Of a stretch of 38,402 nucleotides of DNA, positions 9,208 through 18,390 are shown piece after piece; within the stretch, counting starts at the first letter, position 1; the number at the start of each line of letters is the position of its first letter. The notes below the pieces were generated by a model that was not told the DNA's origin, made no database searches, and saw nothing but the letters and a program-made list of their open reading frames with translations. The DNA comes from Peribacillus cavernae (lineage in GTDB: Bacteria; Bacillota; Bacilli; Bacillales; DSM-1321), in the NCBI RefSeq assembly GCF_003989135.1, contig NZ_RYZZ01000042.1, positions 24,016 to 62,417 on the forward strand. Reading direction: 5' to 3'. The position numbers and the translations under genes were made by a program.

Positions 9208-10146
9208 TTGTCTATGAAACGAAAAAAAATCTCTGTTATCGGTGGCGGATTTACAGGTGCCACTACTGCCTTTTTATTAGCTCAAAAAGAACTTGGCGAT
9301 GTTGTACTGGTTGACATTCCGCAAGCGGAAAACCCTACGAAGGGTAAAGCGCTTGATATGCTTGAGGCGAGTCCTGTTCAAGGTTTTGACGCTAACATTA
9401 CGGGCACGTCAAACTACGAAGATACTGCCGATTCAGATATCGTGATCATCACTGCCGGCATTGCCCGCAAACCTGGCATGAGCCGCGACGATTTGGTGCA
9501 AACAAACCAAAAGGTTATGAAATCAGTGACGCAGGAAATTGTAAAACATTCTCCAAACACAACGATTGTCGTACTTACTAATCCGGTTGATGCGATGACT
9601 TATACGGTATTTAAAGAATCCGGCTTCCCGAAAAACCGTGTAATCGGACAGTCCGGTGTCCTTGATACAGCCCGTTTCCGCACATTTGTTGCACAGGAGC
9701 TAAACCTTTCCGTCAAAGATGTTACAGGCTTCGTTTTAGGAGGACACGGCGATGATATGGTGCCGCTTGTACGCTACTCCTATGCTGGAGGAATCCCATT
9801 GGAAACCCTAATTCCACAGGACCGTTTAGAAGCAATCGTTGAACGCACGCGCAAAGGCGGCGGTGAAATCGTCAACCTTCTAGGAAACGGAAGTGCGTAT
9901 TACGCCCCTGCTGCTTCCCTTGTTGAAATGGCTGAAGCTATTCTTAAAGACCAGCGCCGCGTTATCCCTGTTATTGCTTATCTTGAAGGGGAATATGGGT
10001 TTGACGGCATCTATCTTGGCGTTCCTACAATCCTAGGGGCTGGTGGTATCGAACAAATCATCGAACTTGAATTAGCCGGAGATGAAAAGGCGGCACTTGC
10101 TAAATCCGCCGAATCAGTAAAAAGCGTAATGCAGGTTCTTCAGTAA
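9208..10146 (+). CDS. mdh: Malate dehydrogenase (LDH-like type)
   Basis: Oxidises malate to oxaloacetate with NAD, closing the TCA cycle. The 312-residue product has the dinucleotide-binding GGGFTG near residue 12, the [16 protein letters not shown] region, the substrate-binding [16 protein letters not shown] with catalytic Arg, [10 protein letters not shown], and the catalytic His in [10 protein letters not shown]. The length equals that of B. subtilis Mdh. The start is TTG at 9208, placed 7 bases after GAGGAGG. The ATG two codons later (9214) would be 13 bases from the ribosome binding site, so TTG is preferred. It ends in a strong terminator. Confidence 0.97.
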   Translation: MSMKRKKISVIGGGFTGATTAFLLAQKELGDVVLVDIPQAENPTKGKALDMLEASPVQGFDANITGTSNYEDTADSDIVIITAGIARKPGMSRDDLVQTNQKVMKSVTQEIVKHSPNTTIVVLTNPVDAMTYTVFKESGFPKNRVIGQSGVLDTARFRTFVAQELNLSVKDVTGFVLGGHGDDMVPLVRYSYAGGIPLETLIPQDRLEAIVERTRKGGGEIVNLLGNGSAYYAPAASLVEMAEAILKDQRRVIPVIAYLEGEYGFDGIYLGVPTILGAGGIEQIIELELAGDEKAALAKSAESVKSVMQVLQ

Positions 10147-10177
10147 TTTAGAAACGTGGATACTTTAATAAAATAGG

Positions 10178-10243
10178 AAGAGGATGCCCAAGGAGATAAG
10201 ATAGAAGCTATTTTAGTACCTTCTTTTGGGCACCCTCTTTTTT
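10178..10243 (+). terminator. Terminator of the citZ-icd-mdh cluster
   Basis: AAGAGG, TGCCCAA and then TTGGGCA, CCTCTT form a long stem with one mismatch and a 28-base apical region, followed by a T run. Confidence 0.85.
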
Positions 10244-10316
10244 CAACATTGAGTGGAAGGTATTATTACAGAGGCGGTTCCTTTCTACAGATAGTATTCT
10301 TGATAACTTTTAAAAT

Positions 10317-10350
10317 GAAAGCCCTGCCATTTTCCTGGCAGGGTTTTTAT
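10317..10350 (+). terminator. Second terminator-like hairpin before phoP
   Basis: GCCCTGCCA / TGGCAGGG with a 6-base loop and TTTTT. With the preceding terminator it insulates phoPR from mdh read-through. No gene lies between the two hairpins. Confidence 0.85.
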
Positions 10351-10483
10351 AGTTTTAAAAAAGATCGGGAACAAATAATAATCAGGTGAAAAAGTTTTCC
10401 TCTTCCCGTTTTTTCTTTATAATGAAAATGGATGAAGGCTTTAAGGTTGGGTGCAAGGGGTAATATATATTCAGGAGGAAGCC

Positions 10484-11206
10484 ATGTCTAAGAAAATTCT
10501 CGTTGTCGATGATGAAAAATCAATACTGACCCTGCTTCAATATAATTTGGAACAGGCTGGCTTTTCCGTTGTGACAGCAATGGATGGGGAAGAAGGCAAA
10601 AACCTTGCGATCGAGAAAAATCCGGATTTGATCGTGTTGGATTTAATGCTTCCAAAACTGGATGGCATCGAGGTATGCAAGCAGCTTCGCCAGCAGAAAA
10701 TAATGGTACCCATTCTTATGCTGACGGCAAAAGATGATGAGTTTGATAAAGTCCTTGGTCTTGAGCTGGGCGCTGATGATTATATGACAAAGCCATTCAG
10801 CCCCCGTGAGGTAGTGGCACGGATTAAAGCGATTCTCAGGCGTTCCCAAATCCAAGCAGAATTAAAGGAAAGCGGGGGGGCTGATGAGGAAGGTGAGCTG
10901 CTGAAGTTCGGCGGCTTACGGATTTATCCGGATCGGTATGAAGCTTATTTCGATGGAGACCTGCTTGAACTGACTCCCAAGGAATTCGAATTGCTGCTTT
11001 ACCTTGCGAAACATAAGGGAAGGGTGCTAACAAGGGACCAGTTGTTAAGTGCAGTCTGGAACTATGACTTTGCGGGTGATACTCGGATTGTTGATGTGCA
11101 CATCTCTCATCTTCGTGAAAAAATTGAACATAATACAAAAAAACCGCTCTATATTAAAACGATTCGTGGTCTGGGCTATAAGCTAGAGGAGCCGAAAAGG
11201 GAATGA
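10484..11206 (+). CDS. phoP: Phosphate-responsive response regulator PhoP
   Basis: OmpR/PhoB-type transcription factor that switches on the Pho regulon when phosphorylated by PhoR. The 240-residue product has a receiver domain (about 1-120) with the acidic pocket DDE near 9-11, phospho-acceptor Asp53 (VLDLMLP) and the conserved Lys in YMTKPFSP. A C-terminal winged-helix domain follows (about 135-238), with LTPKEFELLLYL and RVLTRDQLLSAVW. Upstream in-frame codons exist, but AGGAGG (10473-10478) fits the ATG at 10484 and the product length then equals that of B. subtilis PhoP. The stop overlaps the phoR start by 4 bases (ATGA), so the two are translationally coupled. A TATAAT lies at 10418-10423. 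Confidence 0.96.
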   Translation: MSKKILVVDDEKSILTLLQYNLEQAGFSVVTAMDGEEGKNLAIEKNPDLIVLDLMLPKLDGIEVCKQLRQQKIMVPILMLTAKDDEFDKVLGLELGADDYMTKPFSPREVVARIKAILRRSQIQAELKESGGADEEGELLKFGGLRIYPDRYEAYFDGDLLELTPKEFELLLYLAKHKGRVLTRDQLLSAVWNYDFAGDTRIVDVHISHLREKIEHNTKKPLYIKTIRGLGYKLEEPKRE

Positions 11207-12966
11207 CAAAATTCAGGACCAGGCTTCTTTTGGTATTAATTAGCCTTATTCTTATCGTTCTGATAGCAGCGGGCCTCCTATTGGGCCAATTATTTAAAAG
11301 CTATTATGTGAACATCTTTAATGAGAGAGTCCAAAAAGAAACAGTCTTTATATCGAATTACATAAAAGAAAATGGCGGGATCGCCGTTTTTTTAAAGGAT
11401 GGCAGAAAAGCTGAACTAAATGCTTTGATTGATTCCCATTTTACAATTTTAGCTGCAGACGGCACGGTGTTATATGATTCCAACGTCAACAAAAAAAATA
11501 ACCCTGAGAGCCATGCAGCCCTTTTGGACCGAATCGGGGAGAATATAGGTTCCAATCAGGAAGGATATGAATTGGTCGACGGCTCCTCTGACCTTCACTA
11601 TTACTGGAAGTCGATTGAAAAGGGCGATGATGTGGAAGGGTATGTTGTCCTGGGAAATGAAATGGGAGACATCAAACAGGTCAATCGGCAAATATGGTGG
11701 ATTTTAATTGGCTGCCTTGGCGCAGCCCTGATTGTTATTATCATGCTCGGAAGCCAGATTGCCGCAAGATATACCCGGCCGATTGAAGCGGCTACCACAA
11801 CGGCAATTGAACTGGCAAAAGGAAATTACCGTGCCCGTGCCTATGAGGAGCGTTCCAATGAAGCTGGAATGCTAAATACGTCCCTTAACATTCTCGCGAG
11901 AAACCTCCAGGAAATGGAGGTTGCCAGGGAAATGCAGCAAGACCGTCTTGAAACCCTGATTGAAAATATCGGGAGTAGTGTCTTGCTGATCGATAACAAA
12001 GGCTATGTAACACTGATAAATCGTGAATATAAAGAGCTTTTTCAAGTCGAAGCCTCTAATTTTCTTTATAGGGTGTATTATGAGGTAATCAAGCACAAAG
12101 AAATTATCCACATTATTGAAGAAATTTTTATAACCGAAAAAAGCATTAAGCGCCAGCTGCGGATACCATTAGAGATTGACCGAAAACATTTCGAGGTGTA
12201 CGGTGCGCCGATTATCGGGAACCACGATGAATGGAAAGGAATTCTAGTTGTATTTCACGATATCACAGAATTGAAGAAGCTTGAGCAAATGCGGAAAGAC
12301 TTTGTAGCCAATGTTTCCCATGAATTGAAAACACCGATCACTTCAATAAAGGGATTTTCAGAGACTTTATTGGACGGGGCCATGAAGGACGAGGAAGCAC
12401 TGCAGAACTTTTTATCAATCATTCTGAAGGAAAGCGACCGGTTGCAGGCACTGATTCAAGAGCTTCTGGATTTATCTAAGATTGAACAGCAGGAATTTGT
12501 CCTGAATCTTGAAACTCTAAACTTATGCCAACTGCTTGAAGAAACATGCGCAATCCTTCAAGGGAAGGCAGATGAAAAAAACATTTCGCTTACCCTGTAT
12601 GCTCCGGATCATCCTATGCAGGTAAAAGGCGATTCTTACCGGGTTAAGCAAATCTTCATCAACCTGATTACAAACGCGCTGAACTATACCGTAAAAGGCG
12701 GTACTGTGGATATAAGAATAACCGGGGAAAAACAATTTGTAAAAGTCGCAGTACAGGATAGCGGAATTGGAATCGAGAAAGCGGAATTGCCGCGTATTTT
12801 TGAACGCTTTTACAGAGTGGATAAAGCAAGGAGCAGAAATTCGGGAGGCACAGGCCTTGGACTTGCGATTGTAAAGCATATTGTCGAAGCCCATAAAGGA
12901 AAAATCACCGTAAACAGCGAACCGGGCAAAGGCACAACATTCACGGTTTTCTTTAACCGGAAATAA
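11203..12966 (+). CDS. phoR: Phosphate-sensing histidine kinase PhoR
   Basis: Membrane sensor kinase that phosphorylates PhoP under phosphate limitation. The 587 residues comprise TM1 (about 7-30), an extracytoplasmic sensor region (about 31-165), TM2 (about 166-188, WWILIGCLGAALIVIIMLG), a HAMP linker starting at ARYTRPIEAATT, a PAS domain (about 250-350), the HisKA helix with phospho-acceptor His373 (FVANVSHELKTPITSIKGF), and an ATPase domain with the N box NLITNALNYT, G1 DSGIGIEKAELPRIFERFYR and G2 GGTGLGLAIVKHI. Length and order match Bacillus PhoR. It overlaps phoP by 4 bases. No intrinsic terminator follows immediately; the next one is at 13093. Confidence 0.96.
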   Translation: MTKFRTRLLLVLISLILIVLIAAGLLLGQLFKSYYVNIFNERVQKETVFISNYIKENGGIAVFLKDGRKAELNALIDSHFTILAADGTVLYDSNVNKKNNPESHAALLDRIGENIGSNQEGYELVDGSSDLHYYWKSIEKGDDVEGYVVLGNEMGDIKQVNRQIWWILIGCLGAALIVIIMLGSQIAARYTRPIEAATTTAIELAKGNYRARAYEERSNEAGMLNTSLNILARNLQEMEVAREMQQDRLETLIENIGSSVLLIDNKGYVTLINREYKELFQVEASNFLYRVYYEVIKHKEIIHIIEEIFITEKSIKRQLRIPLEIDRKHFEVYGAPIIGNHDEWKGILVVFHDITELKKLEQMRKDFVANVSHELKTPITSIKGFSETLLDGAMKDEEALQNFLSIILKESDRLQALIQELLDLSKIEQQEFVLNLETLNLCQLLEETCAILQGKADEKNISLTLYAPDHPMQVKGDSYRVKQIFINLITNALNYTVKGGTVDIRITGEKQFVKVAVQDSGIGIEKAELPRIFERFYRVDKARSRNSGGTGLGLAIVKHIVEAHKGKITVNSEPGKGTTFTVFFNRK

Positions 12967-13003
12967 CAAATCTTTTGGATGAATAAAGGAAGGCTTAAGA
13001 CAA

Positions 13004-13020
13004 TTTACATGAATTTTACA
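13004..13020 (+). promoter_or_regulatory. Two PhoP-box-like hexamers after phoR
   Basis: TTTACA at 13004-13009 and again at 13015-13020, on the same strand with an 11-base period, as in PhoP-bound direct repeats (consensus near TTAACA). A TATCAT lies about 20 bases further on. Only two hexamers are visible, and known activated promoters usually have about four. Confidence 0.3.
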
Positions 13021-13092
13021 ATTTATTCAATCCTTCTTAATATCATAAGCTTACAATTACTTATGAAAACCCCTTCATCCAGGGAGCCGAAA

Positions 13093-13126
13093 AAGGTGAG
13101 GACACGACCCCGTCCTTGCCTTTTTC
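13093..13126 (+). terminator. Terminator in the phoR-polA gap
   Basis: AAGGTGAGGAC (13093-13103) pairs with GTCCTTGCCTT (13112-13122), with two G-T wobbles and an 8-base loop, followed by TTTTT. It terminates the phoPR transcript or a short transcript arising after phoR. Confidence 0.85.
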
Positions 13127-13196
13127 ATTTTTGGCGTGCATATTAAGCCGTTACCTCTCCTTACCATTTTATAAGAGAACGAAGATTGGTTAGAAT

Positions 13197-13271
13197 TTGT
13201 TTTTTTACTGCCCTTACAGCACAGATTTGAACCTCCAAGAGGGGTTATGGAAATGGCTTAAACAGTCTGCT
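13197..13271 (+). pseudogene. IS630-family transposase C-terminal remnant
   Basis: The frame encodes PYSTDLNLQEGLWKWLKQS, closely resembling the end of the DDE domain of IS630-type transposases (typically PYSPDLNLIEGLWKWLK), including the third catalytic acidic residue (E of QEG). Only about 25 codons remain and the rest of the gene is absent. It is not expected to be expressed or functional. Family recognition is from memory of the motif. Confidence 0.7.
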
Positions 13272-13282
13272 CCCATGCAAAG

Positions 13283-13340
13283 GCCGTTATTTTTCTTTCC
13301 TAATCCTCTCATGGTAGAATATAAGGAAGAAAATAACGGC
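13283..13340. repeat. Imperfect inverted repeat upstream of polA
   Basis: GCCGTTATTTTTCTTTCCT and the later AGGAAGAAAATAACGGC are inverted copies (17 of 19 positions, two bases shorter), separated by about 20 bases. It ends 50 bases before polA and follows the IS630 remnant, so it may be a transposon-derived remnant or a leader hairpin. There is no T run after it. Confidence 0.6.
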
Positions 13341-13389
13341 TATTTGTTTTTGTTGGAACGGATTTACTTAATGACAGGGGGACTTTGAT

Positions 13390-16023
13390 TTGGGTAAGAA
13401 ATTAGTGCTGATTGATGGAAATAGTATTGCATATCGTGCTTTTTTTGCATTGCCGCTCCTTAATAATGATAAAGGAATCCATACGAATTCCGTTTATGGC
13501 TTTACGATGATGCTTAATAAAATCCTCGAGGAAGAAAAACCGACACACATGCTGGTTGCTTTTGATGCCGGGAAAACGACGTTTCGGCACGCCTCGTATA
13601 AAGAATACAAAGGAGGCCGCCAAAAGACTCCGCCCGAACTCTCTGAACAATTTCCATTCATCCGCGAGTTATTGGATCACTTCGGCATTTCCCGCTATGA
13701 GCTGGACAACTATGAAGCGGACGATATTATCGGGACCCTCTCCCTAAAGGCAGAAAAGGAAGGTTATGACGTGAGGGTCATTTCAGGTGATAAGGACTTG
13801 ACCCAGCTTTCCTCGCCGACGATCACTGTTGGTATCACAAGAAAAGGGATTACCGATATTGAGGATTATACTCCTGAACATATTCAGGAAAAGTACGGGA
13901 TTGGCCCGCATCAGATTATCGATATGAAAGGTCTGATGGGAGATGCCTCCGATAATATCCCCGGGATTCCGGGTGTCGGTGAAAAGACGGCCCTAAAGCT
14001 TCTGCACCAATTTGGAACGGTGGAAAAGCTTTTGGAATCCATCGATGAAGTCAGCGGAAAAAAACTAAAGGAAAAAATAAAAGAACACAAAGAATCGGCG
14101 GTGCTGAGCAAACAGCTTGCAACGATTACAAGGGAAGCCCCGCTAGAAATAACCGTGGATGATACCGTCTATACCGGGATGGATACAGGGAAGGTTGTTT
14201 CTTTCTATAAAGATCTTGGCTTCCAGTCCTTGCTTGAAAAATTGGGAGACGCGGGAGAACCTGCAGCGGAAATGGTTCAGGAAGATATTGCGTTTGAAAA
14301 AGTGGATGAAGTCACTGCCAGTTTGTTTGCAGATGAGAACTCGCTATATATTGAAATACTGGAGGATAACTATTATCGTGCCGATATCATCGGCATTTCC
14401 GTTTCTAATGATCATGGAAACTTTTATATCCCTACTGAAACGGCTCTGGCTTCCGAGGAATTCAAACAATGGGCCGGTGATGAAACGAAGAAGAAAACGG
14501 TGTTTGATGCCAAGCGTGCAGTGGTCGCCTTAAGAAGAAGAGGCATCGAACTTCAGGGAATCAGTCTTGATATTTTCCTTGCCTCCTATATATTGAATCC
14601 TTCAGATTCGGTTGAAGATGTAGCGGCGATAACGAAATCACAGCGCGGGACACAGCTTCAGCCGGATGATGTTTTTTACGGGAAGGGTGCAAAACGTTCC
14701 ATTCCTGACGAATCACAGCTAAGTGAACATCTCGCCCGGAAATCACAGGCTATATTTTCCTTAAAAGATCCAATTATTAAATCGTTAGAGAAAAACAAAC
14801 AGTATCAACTATTTACCGAACTGGAACTGCCTTTGGCACTGATTTTGGCAGAAATGGAAATTCAGGGCGTCAAAATGGATGTCGGCCGCCTGAAGGAAAT
14901 GGGAACGGAATTAACTATGAGGCTCAAAGCGATTGAAGAGAAGATTCATCAGCTGGCAGGGGAGGCATTTAATATAAATTCGCCCAAACAGCTTGGCGTT
15001 ATTTTATTTGAAAAGTTGAACCTTCCCGCTGTTAAGAAAACAAAGACAGGATATTCGACGTCAGCTGATGTTCTCGAAAAGCTTGAGAGCGAGCATGAAA
15101 TGGTCAGGGAAATCCTGCATTATCGCCAGCTCGGGAAACTGCAGTCCACCTATATTGAAGGCCTGTTGAAGGTAGTTGACGAGAAGACATGCAAAGTCCA
15201 TACCCGCTTTAACCAGGCGCTGACGGCAACAGGCCGTTTAAGCTCGACTGACCCTAATCTGCAAAACATCCCGATCCGTCTTGACGAAGGGAGAAAAATC
15301 AGACAGGCCTTCATTCCTTCTGAAAAGGATTGGATCATGTTTGCAGCAGACTATTCGCAAATCGAGCTTAGGGTGCTCGCGCATATCGCCAATGATGAAG
15401 GGTTGGTCGAGGCATTTAGGACGGATATGGACATCCATACGAAAACGGCTATGGATGTATTTCATGTTTCCAAAGACGAGGTCACTTCAAATATGCGCCG
15501 CCATGCTAAAGCGGTAAATTTTGGAATTGTATATGGGATTAGTGATTATGGTTTATCCCAGAGCCTTTCGATTACCAGAAAAGAAGCTGGCCAATTTATC
15601 GACCAGTACTTAAAAAGCTTTCCCGGGGTCCAGGATTATATGAAGGAAAGCATCCAGGAAGCAAAGCAAAAAGGCTATTCAACGACCTTGCTTCAAAGAA
15701 GGCGATATATCCCCGAAATTACGAGTCGTAATTTCAATTTACGAAGCTTTGCGGAAAGAACGGCTATGAATACACCAATCCAGGGAAGTGCCGCCGATAT
15801 CATCAAGCTGGCGATGATTAATATGAGTGAGCGGCTAAAGGAAGAAAACCTGAAAGCACGCCTGCTGCTCCAGGTCCATGATGAACTGATTTTTGAAGCC
15901 CCTCCAGAGGAACTGGAAGCTTTAATGAAAATTGTCCCGGAAGAAATGGAAAGGGCAATTGAATTAAATGTACCTTTGAAGGTGGACTACGCGTACGGGC
16001 CGACATGGTTTGACGCGAAGTAG
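13390..16023 (+). CDS. polA: DNA polymerase I
   Basis: Repair and Okazaki-fragment polymerase. The 877-residue product has an N-terminal 5' nuclease domain (about 1-290, with LIDGNSIAYRAFF, YEADDIIGTL and the GDKDLTQL segment), a vestigial 3'-5' exonuclease domain (about 300-470), and the polymerase domain. The polymerase domain contains motif A DYSQIELRVLAH, motif B RRHAKAVNFGIVYGIS and motif C VHDELIFE. The proofreading Asp/Glu residues of the E. coli enzyme are not apparent (for example LYIEILEDN in place of a DxE motif), as in other Bacillus enzymes. The start is TTG at 13390, 7 bases after CAGGGGGA. It is followed by mutM with an RNA repeat between. Confidence 0.97.
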   Translation: MGKKLVLIDGNSIAYRAFFALPLLNNDKGIHTNSVYGFTMMLNKILEEEKPTHMLVAFDAGKTTFRHASYKEYKGGRQKTPPELSEQFPFIRELLDHFGISRYELDNYEADDIIGTLSLKAEKEGYDVRVISGDKDLTQLSSPTITVGITRKGITDIEDYTPEHIQEKYGIGPHQIIDMKGLMGDASDNIPGIPGVGEKTALKLLHQFGTVEKLLESIDEVSGKKLKEKIKEHKESAVLSKQLATITREAPLEITVDDTVYTGMDTGKVVSFYKDLGFQSLLEKLGDAGEPAAEMVQEDIAFEKVDEVTASLFADENSLYIEILEDNYYRADIIGISVSNDHGNFYIPTETALASEEFKQWAGDETKKKTVFDAKRAVVALRRRGIELQGISLDIFLASYILNPSDSVEDVAAITKSQRGTQLQPDDVFYGKGAKRSIPDESQLSEHLARKSQAIFSLKDPIIKSLEKNKQYQLFTELELPLALILAEMEIQGVKMDVGRLKEMGTELTMRLKAIEEKIHQLAGEAFNINSPKQLGVILFEKLNLPAVKKTKTGYSTSADVLEKLESEHEMVREILHYRQLGKLQSTYIEGLLKVVDEKTCKVHTRFNQALTATGRLSSTDPNLQNIPIRLDEGRKIRQAFIPSEKDWIMFAADYSQIELRVLAHIANDEGLVEAFRTDMDIHTKTAMDVFHVSKDEVTSNMRRHAKAVNFGIVYGISDYGLSQSLSITRKEAGQFIDQYLKSFPGVQDYMKESIQEAKQKGYSTTLLQRRRYIPEITSRNFNLRSFAERTAMNTPIQGSAADIIKLAMINMSERLKEENLKARLLLQVHDELIFEAPPEELEALMKIVPEEMERAIELNVPLKVDYAYGPTWFDAK

Positions 16024-16117
16024 AAAAACGGAAGCGCCTAAAAGGAACGACGACTAAGAGCACCACGTCCTGTGGCGACGTTGGCACTAGTACAACTATG
16101 TACGTCGAAGTTAGACA
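16022..16117 (+). repeat. Bacillaceae-1-like RNA repeat, copy d
   Basis: Begins AGAAAAACGGAAGCGCCT, then GGAACGACGACTAAG, then the hairpin CCAC-GTCCT-GTGG. The last hairpin is GTACA-ACTA-TGTAC, so its expected ATCCT loop is lost. It lies in the polA-mutM gap, overlapping the last bases of polA, in the direction of the operon. Confidence 0.6.
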
Positions 16118-16140
16118 AATAAAGGAACAGAGGTGGCAGT

Positions 16141-16974
16141 ATGCCTGAGCTTCCAGAAGTAGAAACAGTCAGGAAAACGTTAGTACAGCTTGTGATCGGC
16201 AAAACGATACAGGAAGTTTCGGTATTTTGGCCGAAAATCATCAAAGCACCTGAACAGCCTGAACAGTTCACGGATGCACTTATTGGGCAAACGATCGAGG
16301 CTATCGGACGCCGCGGCAAGTTTTTAATCTTTTACCTTGATGATTATGCAATGGTTTCGCATTTGCGGATGGAAGGGAAGTATGGAGTCTTCGTTAAGGC
16401 AGAGCCTTATGATAAGCATACCCATGTGATCTTTTCTTTCACCGACGGGACCGAGCTGCGCTATCGGGATGTCCGTAAATTCGGGACGATGCATTTATTT
16501 GCAAAAGGAGAGGAGCATGTTAACCTCCCGTTGCTTCACCTTGGACCCGAACCGTTGTCAGCGGAATTTACTGTCGGGCATTTGAAGGAAAAGCTTTCAA
16601 AAACCAGCCGCAAAATCAAACCTGTGCTGCTTGATCAAACCGTGGTCGTTGGCATCGGAAATATTTATGTCGATGAATCCCTGTTCCGTTCCGGTATACA
16701 CCCGGAACGGATTGCATCTTCGTTGACGCCTGTCGAAATCGGTGTGTTGCATAAAGAAATAAAAGCTACCTTGTCCGAAGCAGTTGAAAAAGGAGGCAGT
16801 ACGATCCGTTCCTATGTCAATTCGCAGGGACAGATTGGCATGTTCCAGCTGGAACTGTTTGTTTACGGACGTAAGGGAGAGGAATGCAAGCGTTGCGGAA
16901 CGCCGCTTGAAAAGCATGTCGTTGGAGGCAGAGGGACGACAATCTGCCCTTCCTGCCAGCGGACTGATAAATAG
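16141..16974 (+). CDS. mutM: Formamidopyrimidine-DNA glycosylase (Fpg)
   Basis: Base-excision repair enzyme that removes 8-oxoguanine and formamidopyrimidines and nicks the abasic site. The 277-residue product begins MPELPEVE, with the catalytic Pro2/Glu3 of the family after Met removal. It has the conserved HLRMEGKYGVF region and the helix-two-turn-helix stretch (VVGIGNIYVDESLFRSGIHPER). It ends in a C-terminal zinc finger CKRC-x16-CPSC. The start follows an AGAGGTGG ribosome binding site. It lies between polA and ytaF as in B. subtilis, so the two repair genes are probably co-transcribed. Confidence 0.98.
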   Translation: MPELPEVETVRKTLVQLVIGKTIQEVSVFWPKIIKAPEQPEQFTDALIGQTIEAIGRRGKFLIFYLDDYAMVSHLRMEGKYGVFVKAEPYDKHTHVIFSFTDGTELRYRDVRKFGTMHLFAKGEEHVNLPLLHLGPEPLSAEFTVGHLKEKLSKTSRKIKPVLLDQTVVVGIGNIYVDESLFRSGIHPERIASSLTPVEIGVLHKEIKATLSEAVEKGGSTIRSYVNSQGQIGMFQLELFVYGRKGEECKRCGTPLEKHVVGGRGTTICPSCQRTDK

Positions 16975-17084
16975 AGGGTGATTTGACTCTCCTTCTTACA
17001 ATGCGCTTGCGCTTTTCTAAACACATCGGATTTGCTCCTTCCATATACTATCCTAGTTTCTGTGAGGAAGGAGCCGTTTTTACG

Positions 17085-17714
17085 ATGTGGCTACAGCTTT
17101 TGTTCTTAGCTTTTGCCGTCAGCATTGACGGGTTCAGCGTTGGATTAACATTTGGGATGAGAAACATGAAGATTCCCTTTAAGTCAATTGCCGTTATTTC
17201 CTGCTGTTCGGCATTAAGTCTAGGTATTGCGATGATGGTAGGAGAATTTATCGGGCAGTTTATCTCAACTGCAGCTGCTGAAAAAACCGGCGGAATTATT
17301 TTAATCATTTTGGGATGCTGGGTTTTATATCAATATTTTAGGCCGGAAAAGCAAATAGAAGATCAAGTTACCGAAAAAGTGATTTTTAATTTTGAAATAA
17401 AATCCCTGGGCGTAGCGATTAACATCCTTCAGAAACCGCTGACTGCCGATTTTGATAAATCGGGTACGATAAATGGAGTGGAAGCGCTTGTGTTGGGTTT
17501 CGCACTCTCACTTGATGCTTTTGGGGCCGGTATTGGAGCGGCAATGTTGGGGATTTCACCTTTTATTTTATCAATATGCATTGCGATTATGAGCTCATTA
17601 TTTATTTTTGCCGGCCTTCTGAGCGGAAAAATCTTATCGTCGAGCAAACTTGTACAGCGAATGTCTTTTCTTCCAGGAGTTTTACTAATGATTATTGGTT
17701 TTATGAAGCTTTAA
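17085..17714 (+). CDS. ytaF: YtaF, MntP-like sporulation membrane protein
   Basis: Six-segment membrane protein of the MntP/YtaF family (manganese efflux relatives), annotated in Bacillus as sporulation membrane protein YtaF. Substrate and role are not established. The 209-residue product has two repeat halves, each with a characteristic small-residue and Asp motif: AVSIDGFSVGLTFGMRNM near the N terminus and ALSLDAFGAGIGAAMLG near residue 145. The hydrophilic loop between them (about 85-125) includes EKQIEDQVTEK. The frame is open upstream to 16983, but the ATG at 17085 follows AGGAAGGAG and gives the family's usual length and start. coaE follows 24 bases later. Confidence 0.88.
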   Translation: MWLQLLFLAFAVSIDGFSVGLTFGMRNMKIPFKSIAVISCCSALSLGIAMMVGEFIGQFISTAAAEKTGGIILIILGCWVLYQYFRPEKQIEDQVTEKVIFNFEIKSLGVAINILQKPLTADFDKSGTINGVEALVLGFALSLDAFGAGIGAAMLGISPFILSICIAIMSSLFIFAGLLSGKILSSSKLVQRMSFLPGVLLMIIGFMKL

Positions 17715-17738
17715 AAAGAGATGTAGAAGGAGCCGCGT

Positions 17739-18350
17739 ATGAGACAGGTAATTGGGATAACCGGAGGTATCGCAAGCGGGAAAAGCAGTGTCAGCCAGTT
17801 TATTAGGGATGATTTAGGGTTTACCATCATTGATGCTGATCTTGCATCAAGGGAAGTAGTTGAACCAGGTGAAAAGGCCTACAACAAAATAGTTGAATCT
17901 TTCGGCCCGCAAATCCTGCTCGATGAGGAAACAATCGACCGGGCAAAATTAGGAGCGATTATTTTTAACGATACGGAGAAAAGACTCCTTTTAAACAGCA
18001 TTGTTCATCCGGCTGTAAGGAAGCGGATGATTGCTCTGAAGGATGCAGCTTTTGAACGGGAAGAGGAAACGGTTTTCATGGATATTCCTTTGCTCTTTGA
18101 AAGCAAGCTGACCACCATGGTTGATAAAACGTTGGTAGTTTATGTAGATAAACGAGTGCAAATCGAGCGCTTAATGAAGCGGAATGATTATTCTGAAGCT
18201 GAAGCGTTGGCAAGGATTGCTTCGCAAATGCCGCTTTCGGAAAAGAAAGCATTAGCCGATGCAGTGATCGATAATAATGGCGATTTTGAAGACACGATAC
18301 TGCAGGTGAGACAGGTCCTGCTTGATTGGAACGTGAATAACGCAGAATAG
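17739..18350 (+). CDS. coaE: Dephospho-CoA kinase
   Basis: Phosphorylates the 3' hydroxyl of dephospho-CoA with ATP, the last step of coenzyme A synthesis. The 203-residue product has the P-loop GITGGIASGKSSVS at the N terminus, the family's DADLASREVVEPG, VHPAVRKRM and MDIPLLFESKL motifs, and the lid region RNDYSEAEALARIASQMP. The length matches the family. The ATG at 17739 follows AGAAGGAG. It probably shares a transcript with polA-mutM-ytaF. Confidence 0.96.
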   Translation: MRQVIGITGGIASGKSSVSQFIRDDLGFTIIDADLASREVVEPGEKAYNKIVESFGPQILLDEETIDRAKLGAIIFNDTEKRLLLNSIVHPAVRKRMIALKDAAFEREEETVFMDIPLLFESKLTTMVDKTLVVYVDKRVQIERLMKRNDYSEAEALARIASQMPLSEKKALADAVIDNNGDFEDTILQVRQVLLDWNVNNAE

Positions 18351-18358
18351 GGAGGTAT

Positions 18359-18390
18359 CAAAAGAAGTTGCTGTTACTTCTTTTAAATAA
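18359..18390 (+). terminator. AT-rich hairpin after coaE
   Basis: Perfect inverted repeat AAAAGAAGT / ACTTCTTTT with a 7-base loop just after the coaE stop. The tail is AAATAAAA rather than T-rich, so termination strength is doubtful. Confidence 0.5.
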
